From assembly GCA_944327365.1 (NCBI GenBank), contig CALVHI010000006.1, positions 1-40,104 on the forward strand: 40,104 nucleotides of DNA, given 5' to 3'. Under the pieces are notes generated by a model that made no database searches, was not told where the DNA came from, and saw only the letters and a program-made list of their open reading frames with translations. The position numbers and the translations under genes are program-made. The DNA is from an uncultured Bacilli bacterium (GTDB lineage: Bacteria; Bacillota_I; Bacilli_A; RF39; UBA660). Positions 22,681 through 30,967 of this stretch are shown one piece after another; position 1 is the first letter of the stretch, and every line of letters begins with the position of its first letter.

Positions 22681-24252
22681 ATGCTGCAAACATTCTTGAT
22701 ATCATTTCGTCTGCGCAATACTTATAAAGTAAATACGATTATCTATGCTCTAAAAAGTATTCCAGGAATAAGAAAGATTTTACCTGATAAATTATATCAA
22801 AGTAAAGTTTTAAAAATTATAGGAAATATCATAAGTGTTCTACTTGAAATAGCTAATGTTTTTATTGGTAAATTTCTTTATGTATTTTTAATGATTTTTA
22901 GTATGATGTCTATTTATAAAACAAATAGTGCTAGTACTTTTTTACATATTTTGGTATTTTTAACGATTATTGGTGCTTTTATGAATACCTATATGTTTAA
23001 TCCAACTAAAGATAAATATTATGCGATGTTTATTATGCGTATGAATGCCAAAAATTATTCTTTAAGTAACTATTTTTATGCTATTATAAAAGTAATTATT
23101 GGTTTTTTACCATTTACAATTATTTTTGGTACATTATCACATGTAAATCTTGGGATTTGTCTTTTCATTCCTTTGTTTGTAGCATCTGCCAAAATGGTGG
23201 TTACTGCTCACAATCTTTCCTTATATGCTAAAAAAGAATGGATTATCAATGAAAACAATCCTGTCAAACATATTTGGCTTCTTATCTTATTATTTTTAGG
23301 TTTGGCTTATGGATTACCTGCGATAAATATAGTCATACCATCTTATATATTAGTTATTTTCATGATAATTACTGTATTTATAAGCATATGGGCAATAAGA
23401 TATATATTAAAATTTAATAAGTATCGCGAAATGTATAAGGCGGTTTTAACAAATACGAATATGAATGCTACTTCCAATGCTAGAGAAATTACTAAAGAAA
23501 ATGTTTTAAAGCAAATTAATATTGATAAAAGTTTAACAAGTAAGAAAAAGGGCTTTGCCTATTTTAATGATTTATTTGTAATGCGTCATAGTAAGCTACT
23601 ATTAAAAAGTGCGAAAAAAGTGGCATTTATAAGCGCTATTATAATTGGTATCGTTCTTTTAGTTGTAACAATAAATGATGGCTTAAAAAAAGGAATAAAT
23701 GATATGATAATGACTTATTTGCCATATTTTGTGTTCATTATGTATTTAATCAATCGCGGTGAATCAGTTACGAGAGCAATGTTTATGAATAGTGACCATT
23801 CGATGCTTACTTATGCCTTTTTTAGAAAGCCAAATTCTATTTTAAAATTATTTAGAGAAAGATTAAAAAGTATTATTTTAATTAATTTATTACCAGCTTC
23901 CATTATTGGAGTGGGTTTAGCTTTCATTTTGTTTGCTACCGGAGGTACCACTAACAATTTAAATTATCTTATTTTAATCATATCCATTATTGCCATGAGT
24001 ATTTTCTTCTCGGTTCATCATTTAGTTATTTATTATTTACTTCAACCTTATAATATTGATAGTGAAACAAAAAATACAACTTATACTATTGTCAATATTT
24101 TAACTTATGTTGTTTGTTACTGGATGATTGATTTAAGACTTCCTACATTCGGTTTTGGCCTTGCAACTATCATATTTGCCATTATTTATAGTTTTGTATC
24201 ATTGTATTTGGTATATAAATTTGCGCCAAAAACTTTTAAAATTCGTATTTAA
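22681..24252 (+). CDS. Multipass ABC transporter permease
   Basis: A 523-residue membrane protein with about ten hydrophobic segments, for example VFIGKFLYVFLMIFSMM, FLPFTIIFGTLSHVNLGICL, HIWLLILLFLGLAYGLP and FISAIIIGIVLLVVTI, and a charged cytoplasmic loop near residues 245-300. It is the natural partner of the ATPase just upstream. Such large permeases without a separate binding protein belong to efflux-type systems; substrate unknown. The stop is followed by the serS regulatory region. Confidence 0.85.
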   Translation: MLQTFLISFRLRNTYKVNTIIYALKSIPGIRKILPDKLYQSKVLKIIGNIISVLLEIANVFIGKFLYVFLMIFSMMSIYKTNSASTFLHILVFLTIIGAFMNTYMFNPTKDKYYAMFIMRMNAKNYSLSNYFYAIIKVIIGFLPFTIIFGTLSHVNLGICLFIPLFVASAKMVVTAHNLSLYAKKEWIINENNPVKHIWLLILLFLGLAYGLPAINIVIPSYILVIFMIITVFISIWAIRYILKFNKYREMYKAVLTNTNMNATSNAREITKENVLKQINIDKSLTSKKKGFAYFNDLFVMRHSKLLLKSAKKVAFISAIIIGIVLLVVTINDGLKKGINDMIMTYLPYFVFIMYLINRGESVTRAMFMNSDHSMLTYAFFRKPNSILKLFRERLKSIILINLLPASIIGVGLAFILFATGGTTNNLNYLILIISIIAMSIFFSVHHLVIYYLLQPYNIDSETKNTTYTIVNILTYVVCYWMIDLRLPTFGFGLATIIFAIIYSFVSLYLVYKFAPKTFKIRI

Positions 24253-24255
24253 TAA

Positions 24256-24284
24256 TTGTCATAATTAAAAAAATATGGTATATT
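24256..24284 (+). promoter_or_regulatory. Promoter for T-box-serS
   Basis: TTGTCA (24256-24261), 17-base spacer, TATATT (24279-24284) with TG one base before the -10. Confidence 0.75.
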
Positions 24285-24291
24285 ATAAAAG

Positions 24292-24481
24292 TAAAGCGCA
24301 AGAAAGATAAGTAATAGCATGAAATTAATAGAAAGCTTATGGTTGATGGAAATAAGTAATAGAGTGTTATGAAATCTCCTTTCTAGTGGGACCAATCATC
24401 CCCGGGTAAAACCGTTATCTTAAATTAAGCAAATAAAAGGATGGTACCGTCATGTTTGACTCCTTGCTACCATCCTTTTTA
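24292..24481 (+). promoter_or_regulatory. Serine T-box riboswitch
   Basis: A T-box leader with the conserved AGGATGGTACCGT (24439-24451). Stem I base GAAAG (24302-24306) pairs with CTTTC (24379-24383); ATAAGTA on the 5' side is the usual loop-E-like element; AATAGCAT above it pairs with TGTTAT (24365-24370). The loop opposite is GAAATCTC, giving serine specifier UCU (24375-24377; UCC in register +2 is also serine). The terminator arms AAAGGATGGTA and TACCATCCTTT (24468-24478) end in TTTTT. Uncharged tRNA-Ser would stabilise the antiterminator and switch on serS. Confidence 0.93.
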
Positions 24482-24503
24482 ATTTTAGAAAGAAGGAAGA
24501 AAA

Positions 24504-25796
24504 ATGATTGATATTAAATTAATAAGAGAACAAAGAGATTTAGTGCGTGAAAACATCAAAAAGAAGTTTCAAGACGAAAAATTACCGCTTGTAGACGAAA
24601 TCTATGATTTAGATGTACAATACCGCAATGCCAAGAAAGATGCAGATGATTTACGTAGTGAAAAAAACAAACTAAGTGATAAAATTGGTTCTTTCATGCG
24701 AGAAGGAAAAAAAGAAGATGCATTAAAAATAAAAGACGAAGTAGGGTCTATCTCATTTAAGATTGCTAATTTAGAAGCGGAAGAAGAAAAATTATCAAAA
24801 GAAATTAAAGAAAAAATGATGCAAATACCACAAATTATTGATGATTCAGTTCCAATTGGCAAAGATGATTCAGAAAACGTTGAGTTAGAACGTTTTGGTG
24901 AACCTATTGTACCTCAATATGAAATTCCATATCATGCTGATATATGTGAAAGTCTAAATGGCTTAGATAAAGAAGCAGCCGGAAGAACGAGTGGGAATGG
25001 ATTTTATTTCTTAACTGGTGATATTGCAAGACTTCATAGTGCGATGCTTGCTTATGCCCGTGATTTTATGATTGATAAAGGATTTACTTACTGTATTCCG
25101 CCATTTATGATTCGAAGTGATGTTGTAACTGGCGTTATGTCTTTTAAAGAAATGGATGCGATGATGTATAAAATAGAAGGGGAAGATTTATTCTTAATTG
25201 GAACAAGTGAACACTCTATGATTGGTAGATTTAAAGGAGAGATTGTGAGTGAAAGCGAACTTCCTATTACATTAACTTCTTACTCTCCATGTTTTAGAAA
25301 AGAAGTGGGAGCTCATGGGTTAGAAGAGCGAGGCTTATACCGTGTTCATCAATTTGAAAAAGAAGAAATGGTGGTACTATGTAAACCAGAAGATGCGATG
25401 GATTGGTATAATAAGATGTGGGAGTACACAGTAGAATTCTTTAGAAGCCTAGATATTCCTGTTAGAACTCTAGAATGCTGTTCTGGTGACTTAGCTGATT
25501 TAAAAGTTAAATCATGTGATGTAGAAGCATGGAGTCCAAGACAACAAAAATATTTTGAAGTAGGTTCATGTTCTACACTAGGTGAAGCTCAAGCAAGAAG
25601 ACTTGGTATACGGATGAAAACAAGTGAGGGAAACAAATATGTAGCAACCCTTAATAATACTGTTTTAGCAACCCCACGTGGCTTAATTGCTTTTTTAGAA
25701 AACAATTATCAGAGTGATGGAAGTATCAAAATTCCAAAAGTTTTACAGCCATATATGGGTGGGAAAGAATTTATTGTTCCGAACCATAAAGGATAA
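24504..25796 (+). CDS. serS: Seryl-tRNA synthetase
   Basis: A 430-residue class II synthetase of usual length. Residues about 28-105 form the long tRNA-binding coiled coil (LRSEKNKLSDKIGSFM). The catalytic core has LFLIGTSEHSMIG, motif 2 in SPCFRKEVGAHG, HQFEKEEMVVLC and motif 3 in TLNNTVLATPRGLIAFLENN. Serine contacts lie in the CSGDLADLKVKSCDVEAWSP segment. AAGAAGGAAG precedes the ATG. Expression is under the T-box at 24292-24481; a terminator overlaps the stop. Confidence 0.98.
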   Translation: MIDIKLIREQRDLVRENIKKKFQDEKLPLVDEIYDLDVQYRNAKKDADDLRSEKNKLSDKIGSFMREGKKEDALKIKDEVGSISFKIANLEAEEEKLSKEIKEKMMQIPQIIDDSVPIGKDDSENVELERFGEPIVPQYEIPYHADICESLNGLDKEAAGRTSGNGFYFLTGDIARLHSAMLAYARDFMIDKGFTYCIPPFMIRSDVVTGVMSFKEMDAMMYKIEGEDLFLIGTSEHSMIGRFKGEIVSESELPITLTSYSPCFRKEVGAHGLEERGLYRVHQFEKEEMVVLCKPEDAMDWYNKMWEYTVEFFRSLDIPVRTLECCSGDLADLKVKSCDVEAWSPRQQKYFEVGSCSTLGEAQARRLGIRMKTSEGNKYVATLNNTVLATPRGLIAFLENNYQSDGSIKIPKVLQPYMGGKEFIVPNHKG

Positions 25797-25821
25797 GTAG
25801 ATTCTAGGCAATCTACTTTTT
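25796..25821 (+). terminator. Terminator after serS
   Basis: AGTAGATT (25796-25803), CTAGGC, AATCTACT (25810-25817) and TTTT; begins on the last base of the stop codon. Confidence 0.85.
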
Positions 25822-25824
25822 CTA

Positions 25825-25833
25825 TGCTATAAT
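25825..25833 (+). promoter_or_regulatory. Extended -10 for the surface module
   Basis: TGCTATAAT (25825-25833), 25 bases before the start codon; the -35 falls in the serS terminator. Confidence 0.55.
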
Positions 25834-25858
25834 GAATATAATGAGTAGGAGTGATTTT

Positions 25859-27202
25859 ATGTCAAAATTAAAAAGTGTGTTAAAAAGCAGAAAGTTTTGG
25901 CTAATAATGATTGTTAGTATTTTTGTAATTCTAGCTTTTGCAATACTTATCTATAATATTTATAAGGATAGTAACGAGAAAGAGTATGTGGAAAAAGAAT
26001 ATGTAGTAAGTATTATTAATAATAGCAAATGGGAAGCTAACCTTTATTTAAAAGAAAATTATTATGAGTGCTGGCGCCCTTTCGAAAGATATGTATGTAG
26101 TGATAAAACACATGAAATTACAAGAATTGAATTTAAAGATAAAGATTTAGAAGGAATATATCAAGATATTGATTTTACAGGTCTAAGTTTAGAAGAAGCT
26201 TTAATACAATATTTTAATAAAGAAAACAAAGACAGAACAACAATTGATGCCAATATTTTTTCTACGTATAACCTAGATAAAGAGGCTGAGGAAAATATTC
26301 TAAATAGTATTGACAAAGAAGAAGTGAAAATTAAATTTTTCTATCAAGAGCTAATTCTAACTGCTAATGATAATACCAATTATTACACCATTACTTTCGA
26401 TACGGATGGCGGGTCCTCTATTGATAGTATAGTAGTAGCAAATAATGATACATTTGAAGAACCTGCCTCACCAACTAAAGAGGGATATACTTTTCTTTAT
26501 TGGGAGTTAGATGGCGAAGAATATGATTTTACAACCAAAGTAACTAGTGATATTACTTTAACTGCTGTGTGGAAAGAGAATAAGACATCTTCTAATAATG
26601 ATTCATCGAACAATACGACAAATAATCAAAATGATACTAATAATAATGTAATTACATCTTCTAAAATTAATTTAAATAATAATATCAGTATTACTGAATA
26701 TCATGTAAGTAGTGGTACCATTAACTGTTTTTATTACATGTTTGTTACCAATTTACAAGAAGTTTTTCCAACAGCTGAAATATCCAAAATAAATAATAAT
26801 CCTGCTACTGTAGATTTTTGGCATACCAGTGATAGACAAGATTATGAAGTAAGTACGGAAGAAATAAATGAATATGTAAAGAATGGCACTTTAAAAATTA
26901 ATACAGCCAAAGAAATTAGTTTTAAAAATACTTTAGATAAATATAAAAATGGAAGTTACAAAGGAATTGCTAATGTAAATTACACCGAAGATAATCATCG
27001 TTTTACTTTTACTTATGATTATATTTCTTTTAATGGTTTAAAGGTATCTTCAAATGGTGAGGCAGCAAACAAAGAAATACAAGGAATATTATCCAGTGCA
27101 ACAAAATTTGAAGGCCCTTGTGGGGGGTTTGATGGTTATGAAAACAAAATTTTAAATGAAGAATTATGTAGCAAATACAATTTAGATTGTGGCAGGTGGT
27201 AA
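25859..27202 (+). CDS. Membrane-anchored surface protein with a Listeria-Bacteroides repeat
   Basis: A 447-residue protein. A basic N-terminus and helix (about 13-34, FWLIMIVSIFVILAFAILIY) anchor it, with the rest outside. Residues about 176-240 form one InlB-type Listeria-Bacteroides repeat (ITFDTDGGSSIDSIVV, SPTKEGYTFLYWELDGEEYD, ITLTAVWKE). An Asn/Ser/Thr linker (about 242-262) leads to an unrecognised C-terminal domain with several cysteines. ATG 25859 has GGAGTG upstream. The CHAP amidase starts one base after its stop. Confidence 0.82.
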   Translation: MSKLKSVLKSRKFWLIMIVSIFVILAFAILIYNIYKDSNEKEYVEKEYVVSIINNSKWEANLYLKENYYECWRPFERYVCSDKTHEITRIEFKDKDLEGIYQDIDFTGLSLEEALIQYFNKENKDRTTIDANIFSTYNLDKEAEENILNSIDKEEVKIKFFYQELILTANDNTNYYTITFDTDGGSSIDSIVVANNDTFEEPASPTKEGYTFLYWELDGEEYDFTTKVTSDITLTAVWKENKTSSNNDSSNNTTNNQNDTNNNVITSSKINLNNNISITEYHVSSGTINCFYYMFVTNLQEVFPTAEISKINNNPATVDFWHTSDRQDYEVSTEEINEYVKNGTLKINTAKEISFKNTLDKYKNGSYKGIANVNYTEDNHRFTFTYDYISFNGLKVSSNGEAANKEIQGILSSATKFEGPCGGFDGYENKILNEELCSKYNLDCGRW

Positions 27203-27203
27203 A

Positions 27204-28145
27204 ATGAATTTGTTAAAGAAGCTTTTTCTTATCACTTTTATCACTTTTAGTTTTACAACTTTAGTAAATGCAGCATCAAATCCTTACGGCAAATATCAAT
27301 CATTATATGGTATTACAACCGTTAGATGTACTTGGTATGCGTGGCAAGAAGCTTATGAACATACGGGTGTTGCTTTACCTGGATGGGGTAATGCCCAAAC
27401 ATGGTATAATAGCGCTATCAATGATGGTTATAAAGTAGGAAGGGTTGCGAAACCTAATTCTATTGCAGTCTGGTCATCTAGTGATGGTTATGGACATGTT
27501 GGCTTTGTTGTGTCAGTTGAGGGCGAATATATGACTACCAATGAAGGTGGAATAGTAACGGAAGAAAATGGAGGTATTGTAAATGGTGCCCAAAGGAGTA
27601 TTACAGTAGATAATTTAATCGGTTTTATTTATTTAGAGGAAACACCTACGAAAAAACCATCAAGCAATACTAATAATAATACTAATAAAAATAATTCAGA
27701 TAATAATAAAAAATCAAGTAATACTAATCTAAGTAGTTTAACCATTGATATTGATAATTTTGAATTTAATCCGGAAATTACGGATTATACTCTAGAAGTA
27801 GATTATTTAACTGAAGTTATAAAGATAAATGCAACAGCAGAAGATGACAAATCAATTATAACAGGAGCAGGTGCTAAAGCTTTAAAGATAGGCGAAAATC
27901 ATTACTCTATTACTATTACAGCAGAAGATGGTACAACGAAAGAATATAAAATAACTATTATCAGAAATGAACCGCTTATGATAGACCATGTTGAGACAAA
28001 AATAGAAGATGAACCATCTATGAATTATTTAATTATAGGGGCTATAAGTGGTGGAATTATTCTTGTAATAATAGCAATATTTCTCATAATTAGAAAAATG
28101 CGAAAAATAAAAAAAAGAACTAATGGTATTGATAAAAATAATTAA
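27204..28145 (+). CDS. CHAP-domain cell-wall hydrolase with cadherin-like domain and C-terminal TM
   Basis: A 313-residue secreted, membrane-bound protein. A signal peptide (1-24, ending LVNAA) is followed by a CHAP domain (about 30-148) with catalytic Cys42 (VRCTWYAW) and His98 (GYGHVGFVVSV), typical of peptidoglycan amidases/endopeptidases. An Asn/Ser/Lys linker leads to a cadherin-like beta-sandwich (about 176-258; LSSLTIDIDNFEFNPEITDY), then a membrane helix (about 276-296) with a basic cytoplasmic tail. AGGTGG precedes the ATG. It is coexpressed with the upstream repeat protein. Confidence 0.88.
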   Translation: MNLLKKLFLITFITFSFTTLVNAASNPYGKYQSLYGITTVRCTWYAWQEAYEHTGVALPGWGNAQTWYNSAINDGYKVGRVAKPNSIAVWSSSDGYGHVGFVVSVEGEYMTTNEGGIVTEENGGIVNGAQRSITVDNLIGFIYLEETPTKKPSSNTNNNTNKNNSDNNKKSSNTNLSSLTIDIDNFEFNPEITDYTLEVDYLTEVIKINATAEDDKSIITGAGAKALKIGENHYSITITAEDGTTKEYKITIIRNEPLMIDHVETKIEDEPSMNYLIIGAISGGIILVIIAIFLIIRKMRKIKKRTNGIDKNN

Positions 28146-28219
28146 AGAATTCCAAAATATTTAGAAGAAATCGATGTTGATTAAATATTTTTTGCAAAGT
28201 AAAGTAAAAGAATAAATGA

Positions 28220-28249
28220 TTGACATGATGATGAGTGGTGTTTTATTAT
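28220..28249 (+). promoter_or_regulatory. Promoter for the fabG-like gene
   Basis: TTGACA (28220-28225), 18-base spacer, TATTAT (28244-28249), 21 bases before the ATG. Confidence 0.6.
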
Positions 28250-28269
28250 TAATGTAGGAGGATGATAAT

Positions 28270-29010
28270 ATGTTAGATGGAAAAGTAGCCATTGTAACTG
28301 GTGGTACAAGGGGAATTGGTTTTGAGGTTGTAAGAACATTTTTAAATAATGGGGCAAGTGTTGCTTTATTAGGTTCTAAAGAAGAAAGTGTTACTAAGGC
28401 AATTAACAAATTAAAGGAAGAAAATGGAAATTATCCAGTAATAGGGTTTTATCCTGATTTAGCAAGTGAAAAAGAAGTAAAAGAGGTATTTAATAAAGTT
28501 GCTAATGAATTTGGTCATATTGATATTTTAGTTAATAATGCTGGATTATCTTCTAGTACTAAAATAGAAGATTATACGATAGAGGAATATGATAAAATCG
28601 CAAATGTAAATATGAAAGGTGTATTTATTTGTTCTAAAGAAATAGTACCATATTTAAAAGAAACGAAAGGAAATATCATCAATATTTCATCTATGGTAAG
28701 TATTTATGGTCAATCAGCTGGTTGTGTATATCCAATGAGTAAATTCGCTGTTAATGGCCTAACAAAATCTTTATCAAGAGAGCTTGCTTCAGTAGGTATT
28801 AGGGTAAATGCTGTAGCTCCCGGTATAACTAAAACGGATATGGTAGCGTCTCTTCCTGATGAAGTCATTAAACCTTTAATTGCTACGATTCCAATTGGTC
28901 GAATTGGTGAGCCTAAAGATATTGCTAATGCTTGTTTATTCTTAGCAAGTGATATGGCAAGTTATGTTGCCGGTGAAATTATGCAAGTAGATGGAGGCGC
29001 TAGAGCCTAA
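28270..29010 (+). CDS. Short-chain dehydrogenase/reductase, FabG-like
   Basis: A 246-residue classical SDR. The NAD(P)-binding motif is TGGTRGIG (10-17), followed by NNAG; the catalytic set is Ser (NISSMVS), Tyr and Lys (YPMSK). The end EIMQVDGGARA is typical of 3-oxoacyl-ACP reductase-like members. No other fatty-acid genes are adjacent, so it might instead act on a sugar, sterol or bile acid; I do not commit. TAGGAGG lies 8 bases before the ATG, and a terminator follows at once. Confidence 0.88.
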   Translation: MLDGKVAIVTGGTRGIGFEVVRTFLNNGASVALLGSKEESVTKAINKLKEENGNYPVIGFYPDLASEKEVKEVFNKVANEFGHIDILVNNAGLSSSTKIEDYTIEEYDKIANVNMKGVFICSKEIVPYLKETKGNIINISSMVSIYGQSAGCVYPMSKFAVNGLTKSLSRELASVGIRVNAVAPGITKTDMVASLPDEVIKPLIATIPIGRIGEPKDIANACLFLASDMASYVAGEIMQVDGGARA

Positions 29011-29035
29011 GATTATCAAAATGATAATCTTTTTT
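29010..29035 (+). terminator. Terminator after the SDR gene
   Basis: AGATTATCA (29010-29018), AAA, TGATAATCT (29022-29030) and TTTTT: a 9-bp perfect stem. Confidence 0.85.
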
Positions 29036-29041
29036 AACAAG

Positions 29042-29401
29042 ATGAAAAAAATAGATGAAATATTATATTCTTTATCTAAATCAAAATTTAGAAGTAGTTT
29101 TCATTTAAAGGAAAAAGATAAAGAATATATAAAGCAAAAAGGAATTGAGAAAATAGAGTCTCATGCTTATGATTTTTTAAGAAAAAGGCTAGCACCGGCT
29201 TATATTCCTAATGATGGCAAACAAACGCCTATGAGAGGCCATCCTGTTTTTATAGCCGAACATGCAACAGCTACTTGTTGCAGGAATTGCTTATATAAAT
29301 GGTATCATATTCCTAAAGGAAGAGAATTAACCGAGGAAGAAATAGTATTTTTAGTTACAGTGATTATGGCTTGGATTAAAAAAGAGCTAGTAAGTCAATA
29401 A
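29042..29401 (+). CDS. DUF4186 family protein
   Basis: A 119-residue protein matching DUF4186: FRSSFHLKEKDKEYIKQKG, RLAPAYIPNDGKQTPMRGHP, VFIAEHATATCCRNCLYKW and a helical end with VIMAWIKKEL. The clustered Cys-Cys-x-x-Cys and nearby His residues could bind a metal; no function is established for the family. ATG 29042 has a poor ribosome-binding site and lies just after the upstream terminator, so expression may depend on readthrough. It precedes a DUF488-like gene; in other genomes DUF4186 also keeps company with small uncharacterised genes. Confidence 0.85.
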   Translation: MKKIDEILYSLSKSKFRSSFHLKEKDKEYIKQKGIEKIESHAYDFLRKRLAPAYIPNDGKQTPMRGHPVFIAEHATATCCRNCLYKWYHIPKGRELTEEEIVFLVTVIMAWIKKELVSQ

Positions 29402-29407
29402 ATTATA

Positions 29408-29416
29408 TGCTATAAT
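29408..29416 (+). promoter_or_regulatory. Extended -10 before the DUF488-like gene
   Basis: TGCTATAAT (29408-29416), 44 bases before the ATG. Confidence 0.5.
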
Positions 29417-29459
29417 GTCTTTATAAAAGCGATAAAAAGGGATAAAATAGGAGGAAAAA

Positions 29460-30092
29460 ATGATTTGTACAAGTAATTATAGGAACTTTCATTCTGATCG
29501 ATTTGCACCTGTTGCTATATCTAAACATCTTGGATTAGATAATCCCGATTATCATGGTGAGTATTATTCTAAGCTAGTACCAGAACCTTACATTTGGCAC
29601 GTTTGGCATAATAATAGAGGAAAAATCTCGGAAGAGGCCAATAATCGTTATTATGTTCAGGAATACTGGAATCAAGTTTTATCAAAGTTAAATCCACAAG
29701 AAGTTTATAATGAATTAAATAATCGTATTTTGTTAAGTTATGAGGCAAACACTGATTTTTGTCATAGACATATTGTTGCAGCATGGTTTGAAATATTGCT
29801 TGGAGAAACCGTTCCGGAAGTGAAAGTAAAAGATTATCAAATAGAAGAAGTTGATAGACCAGAATATATTAAAGAGTATTTAGAAGATGCAATGAGATTT
29901 AATAGAAATATGCGTGGCTTTCATTCTTTAAGAGCTTTGTATTTATTTGAAAAGGGAGAAAAATTAGAATTACTAGCAGATGAGTTAGAAAGTAAAACAG
30001 GAGAATGTCATGATGATTATAGACAACTTGCTTGTTTTTTGAGATGTGATGCTGATATGGCTGAAGAAGAATATAACAAACGATACAGATAA
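29460..30092 (+). CDS. DUF488-like protein
   Basis: A 210-residue cytoplasmic protein. The stretch RILLSYEANTDFCHRHIVAA matches the hallmark of DUF488-type proteins (LLxYE....CHRxxVA), and the N-terminus (TSNYRNFHSDRFAPVAIS) fits their start. The last 60 residues are helical and acidic and may be an addition. Function of DUF488 is unknown. AGGAGG lies 7 bases before the ATG. It is monocistronic, between an extended -10 and a terminator. Confidence 0.65.
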   Translation: MICTSNYRNFHSDRFAPVAISKHLGLDNPDYHGEYYSKLVPEPYIWHVWHNNRGKISEEANNRYYVQEYWNQVLSKLNPQEVYNELNNRILLSYEANTDFCHRHIVAAWFEILLGETVPEVKVKDYQIEEVDRPEYIKEYLEDAMRFNRNMRGFHSLRALYLFEKGEKLELLADELESKTGECHDDYRQLACFLRCDADMAEEEYNKRYR

Positions 30093-30103
30093 AAACAAAA
30101 TAG

Positions 30104-30130
30104 AAACTCGTTAAATGGACACGGGTTTTT
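30104..30130 (+). terminator. Terminator after the DUF488-like gene
   Basis: AAACTCG (30104-30110), 11-base loop, CGGGTTT (30122-30128, one G-U) and Ts. Confidence 0.7.
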
Positions 30131-30133
30131 TAA

Positions 30134-30156
30134 TTTAACTTAAAAAATAAGTTAAA
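30134..30156. repeat. 9-bp inverted repeat before the NatAB-like operon
   Basis: TTTAACTTA (30134-30142), five As, TAAGTTAAA (30148-30156), a perfect dyad about 30 bases upstream of a TATAAT (30185-30190). There is no T-run after it, so an operator is more likely than a terminator. The binding protein is unknown. Confidence 0.6.
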
Positions 30157-30208
30157 AATGATGGTATTTATTAGTTTAATCCTGTATAATGGTAATTGAG
30201 GTGCAAAT

Positions 30209-30967
30209 ATGTTAAAAGCAGAAAATATTAAAAAGAAATTTGTAAAATTAACAAAGAAAAAAGAACGTATTGAATTTTATGCCAATAATGGTATTAGTGT
30301 GGAAGCTCATGATGGCGAAATTATCGGCATTTTAGGACCTAATGGGGCTGGAAAAACAACTTTTTTACGTATTATCGCCGGTATTTTAGAACCAACTAGT
30401 GGTACTGTTACTTTTGACGAGCTAAACTATCATGATAATGAAACAGAAATTAAAAAGAATATTGCTTATTTATCTGGAAATACCAAAATATACAATACTT
30501 TAAGCTGTTATGAATTACTGCATATGTGTGCGGATATTTATGGTGTTGAAAAAAAGGATGCTGAAGCAAGAATTTTAGAAATATCTAAAACTCTAGATAT
30601 GGATACTTTCCTTTATAATCGGATTGGTTCATTATCAACTGGGCAAACCCAAAGAGTAAATATTGCCCGTTGTCTAATTCATAATCCTAAATATTATATT
30701 TTAGATGAAGCTACAAGTGGCCTAGATATCATTTCCAGTCAAATTATTTTAAACTTTATCAAAAATGAAAAGAAAAAAGGCAAAACCATTCTTTATTCTA
30801 CACACTATATGGAAGAAGCAGAAAATATATGTGATAAAGTAATTATGATAAATAAAGGTGTGATTATTGATGAGGGTACACCAGAAAAAATAAAAAAAGA
30901 TACAAAAACCACCAATCTAAGAGATGCATTTTTCAAATTAATAGAGGGGGATAATTATGAAGAATAA
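30209..30967 (+). CDS. ABC transporter ATP-binding protein, NatA-like
   Basis: A 252-residue ABC ATPase. Walker A is GPNGAGKTT (about 43-51), the signature is LSTGQTQRV, Walker B is YYILDEAT and the H-loop is YSTHYME. The N-terminus before Walker A (KKKERIEFYANNGISVEAHD) and the signature resemble NatA/CcmA-type ATPases, which work with a single ABC-2 permease. The next gene overlaps it by 11 bases and is such a permease. Confidence 0.92.
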   Translation: MLKAENIKKKFVKLTKKKERIEFYANNGISVEAHDGEIIGILGPNGAGKTTFLRIIAGILEPTSGTVTFDELNYHDNETEIKKNIAYLSGNTKIYNTLSCYELLHMCADIYGVEKKDAEARILEISKTLDMDTFLYNRIGSLSTGQTQRVNIARCLIHNPKYYILDEATSGLDIISSQIILNFIKNEKKKGKTILYSTHYMEEAENICDKVIMINKGVIIDEGTPEKIKKDTKTTNLRDAFFKLIEGDNYEE

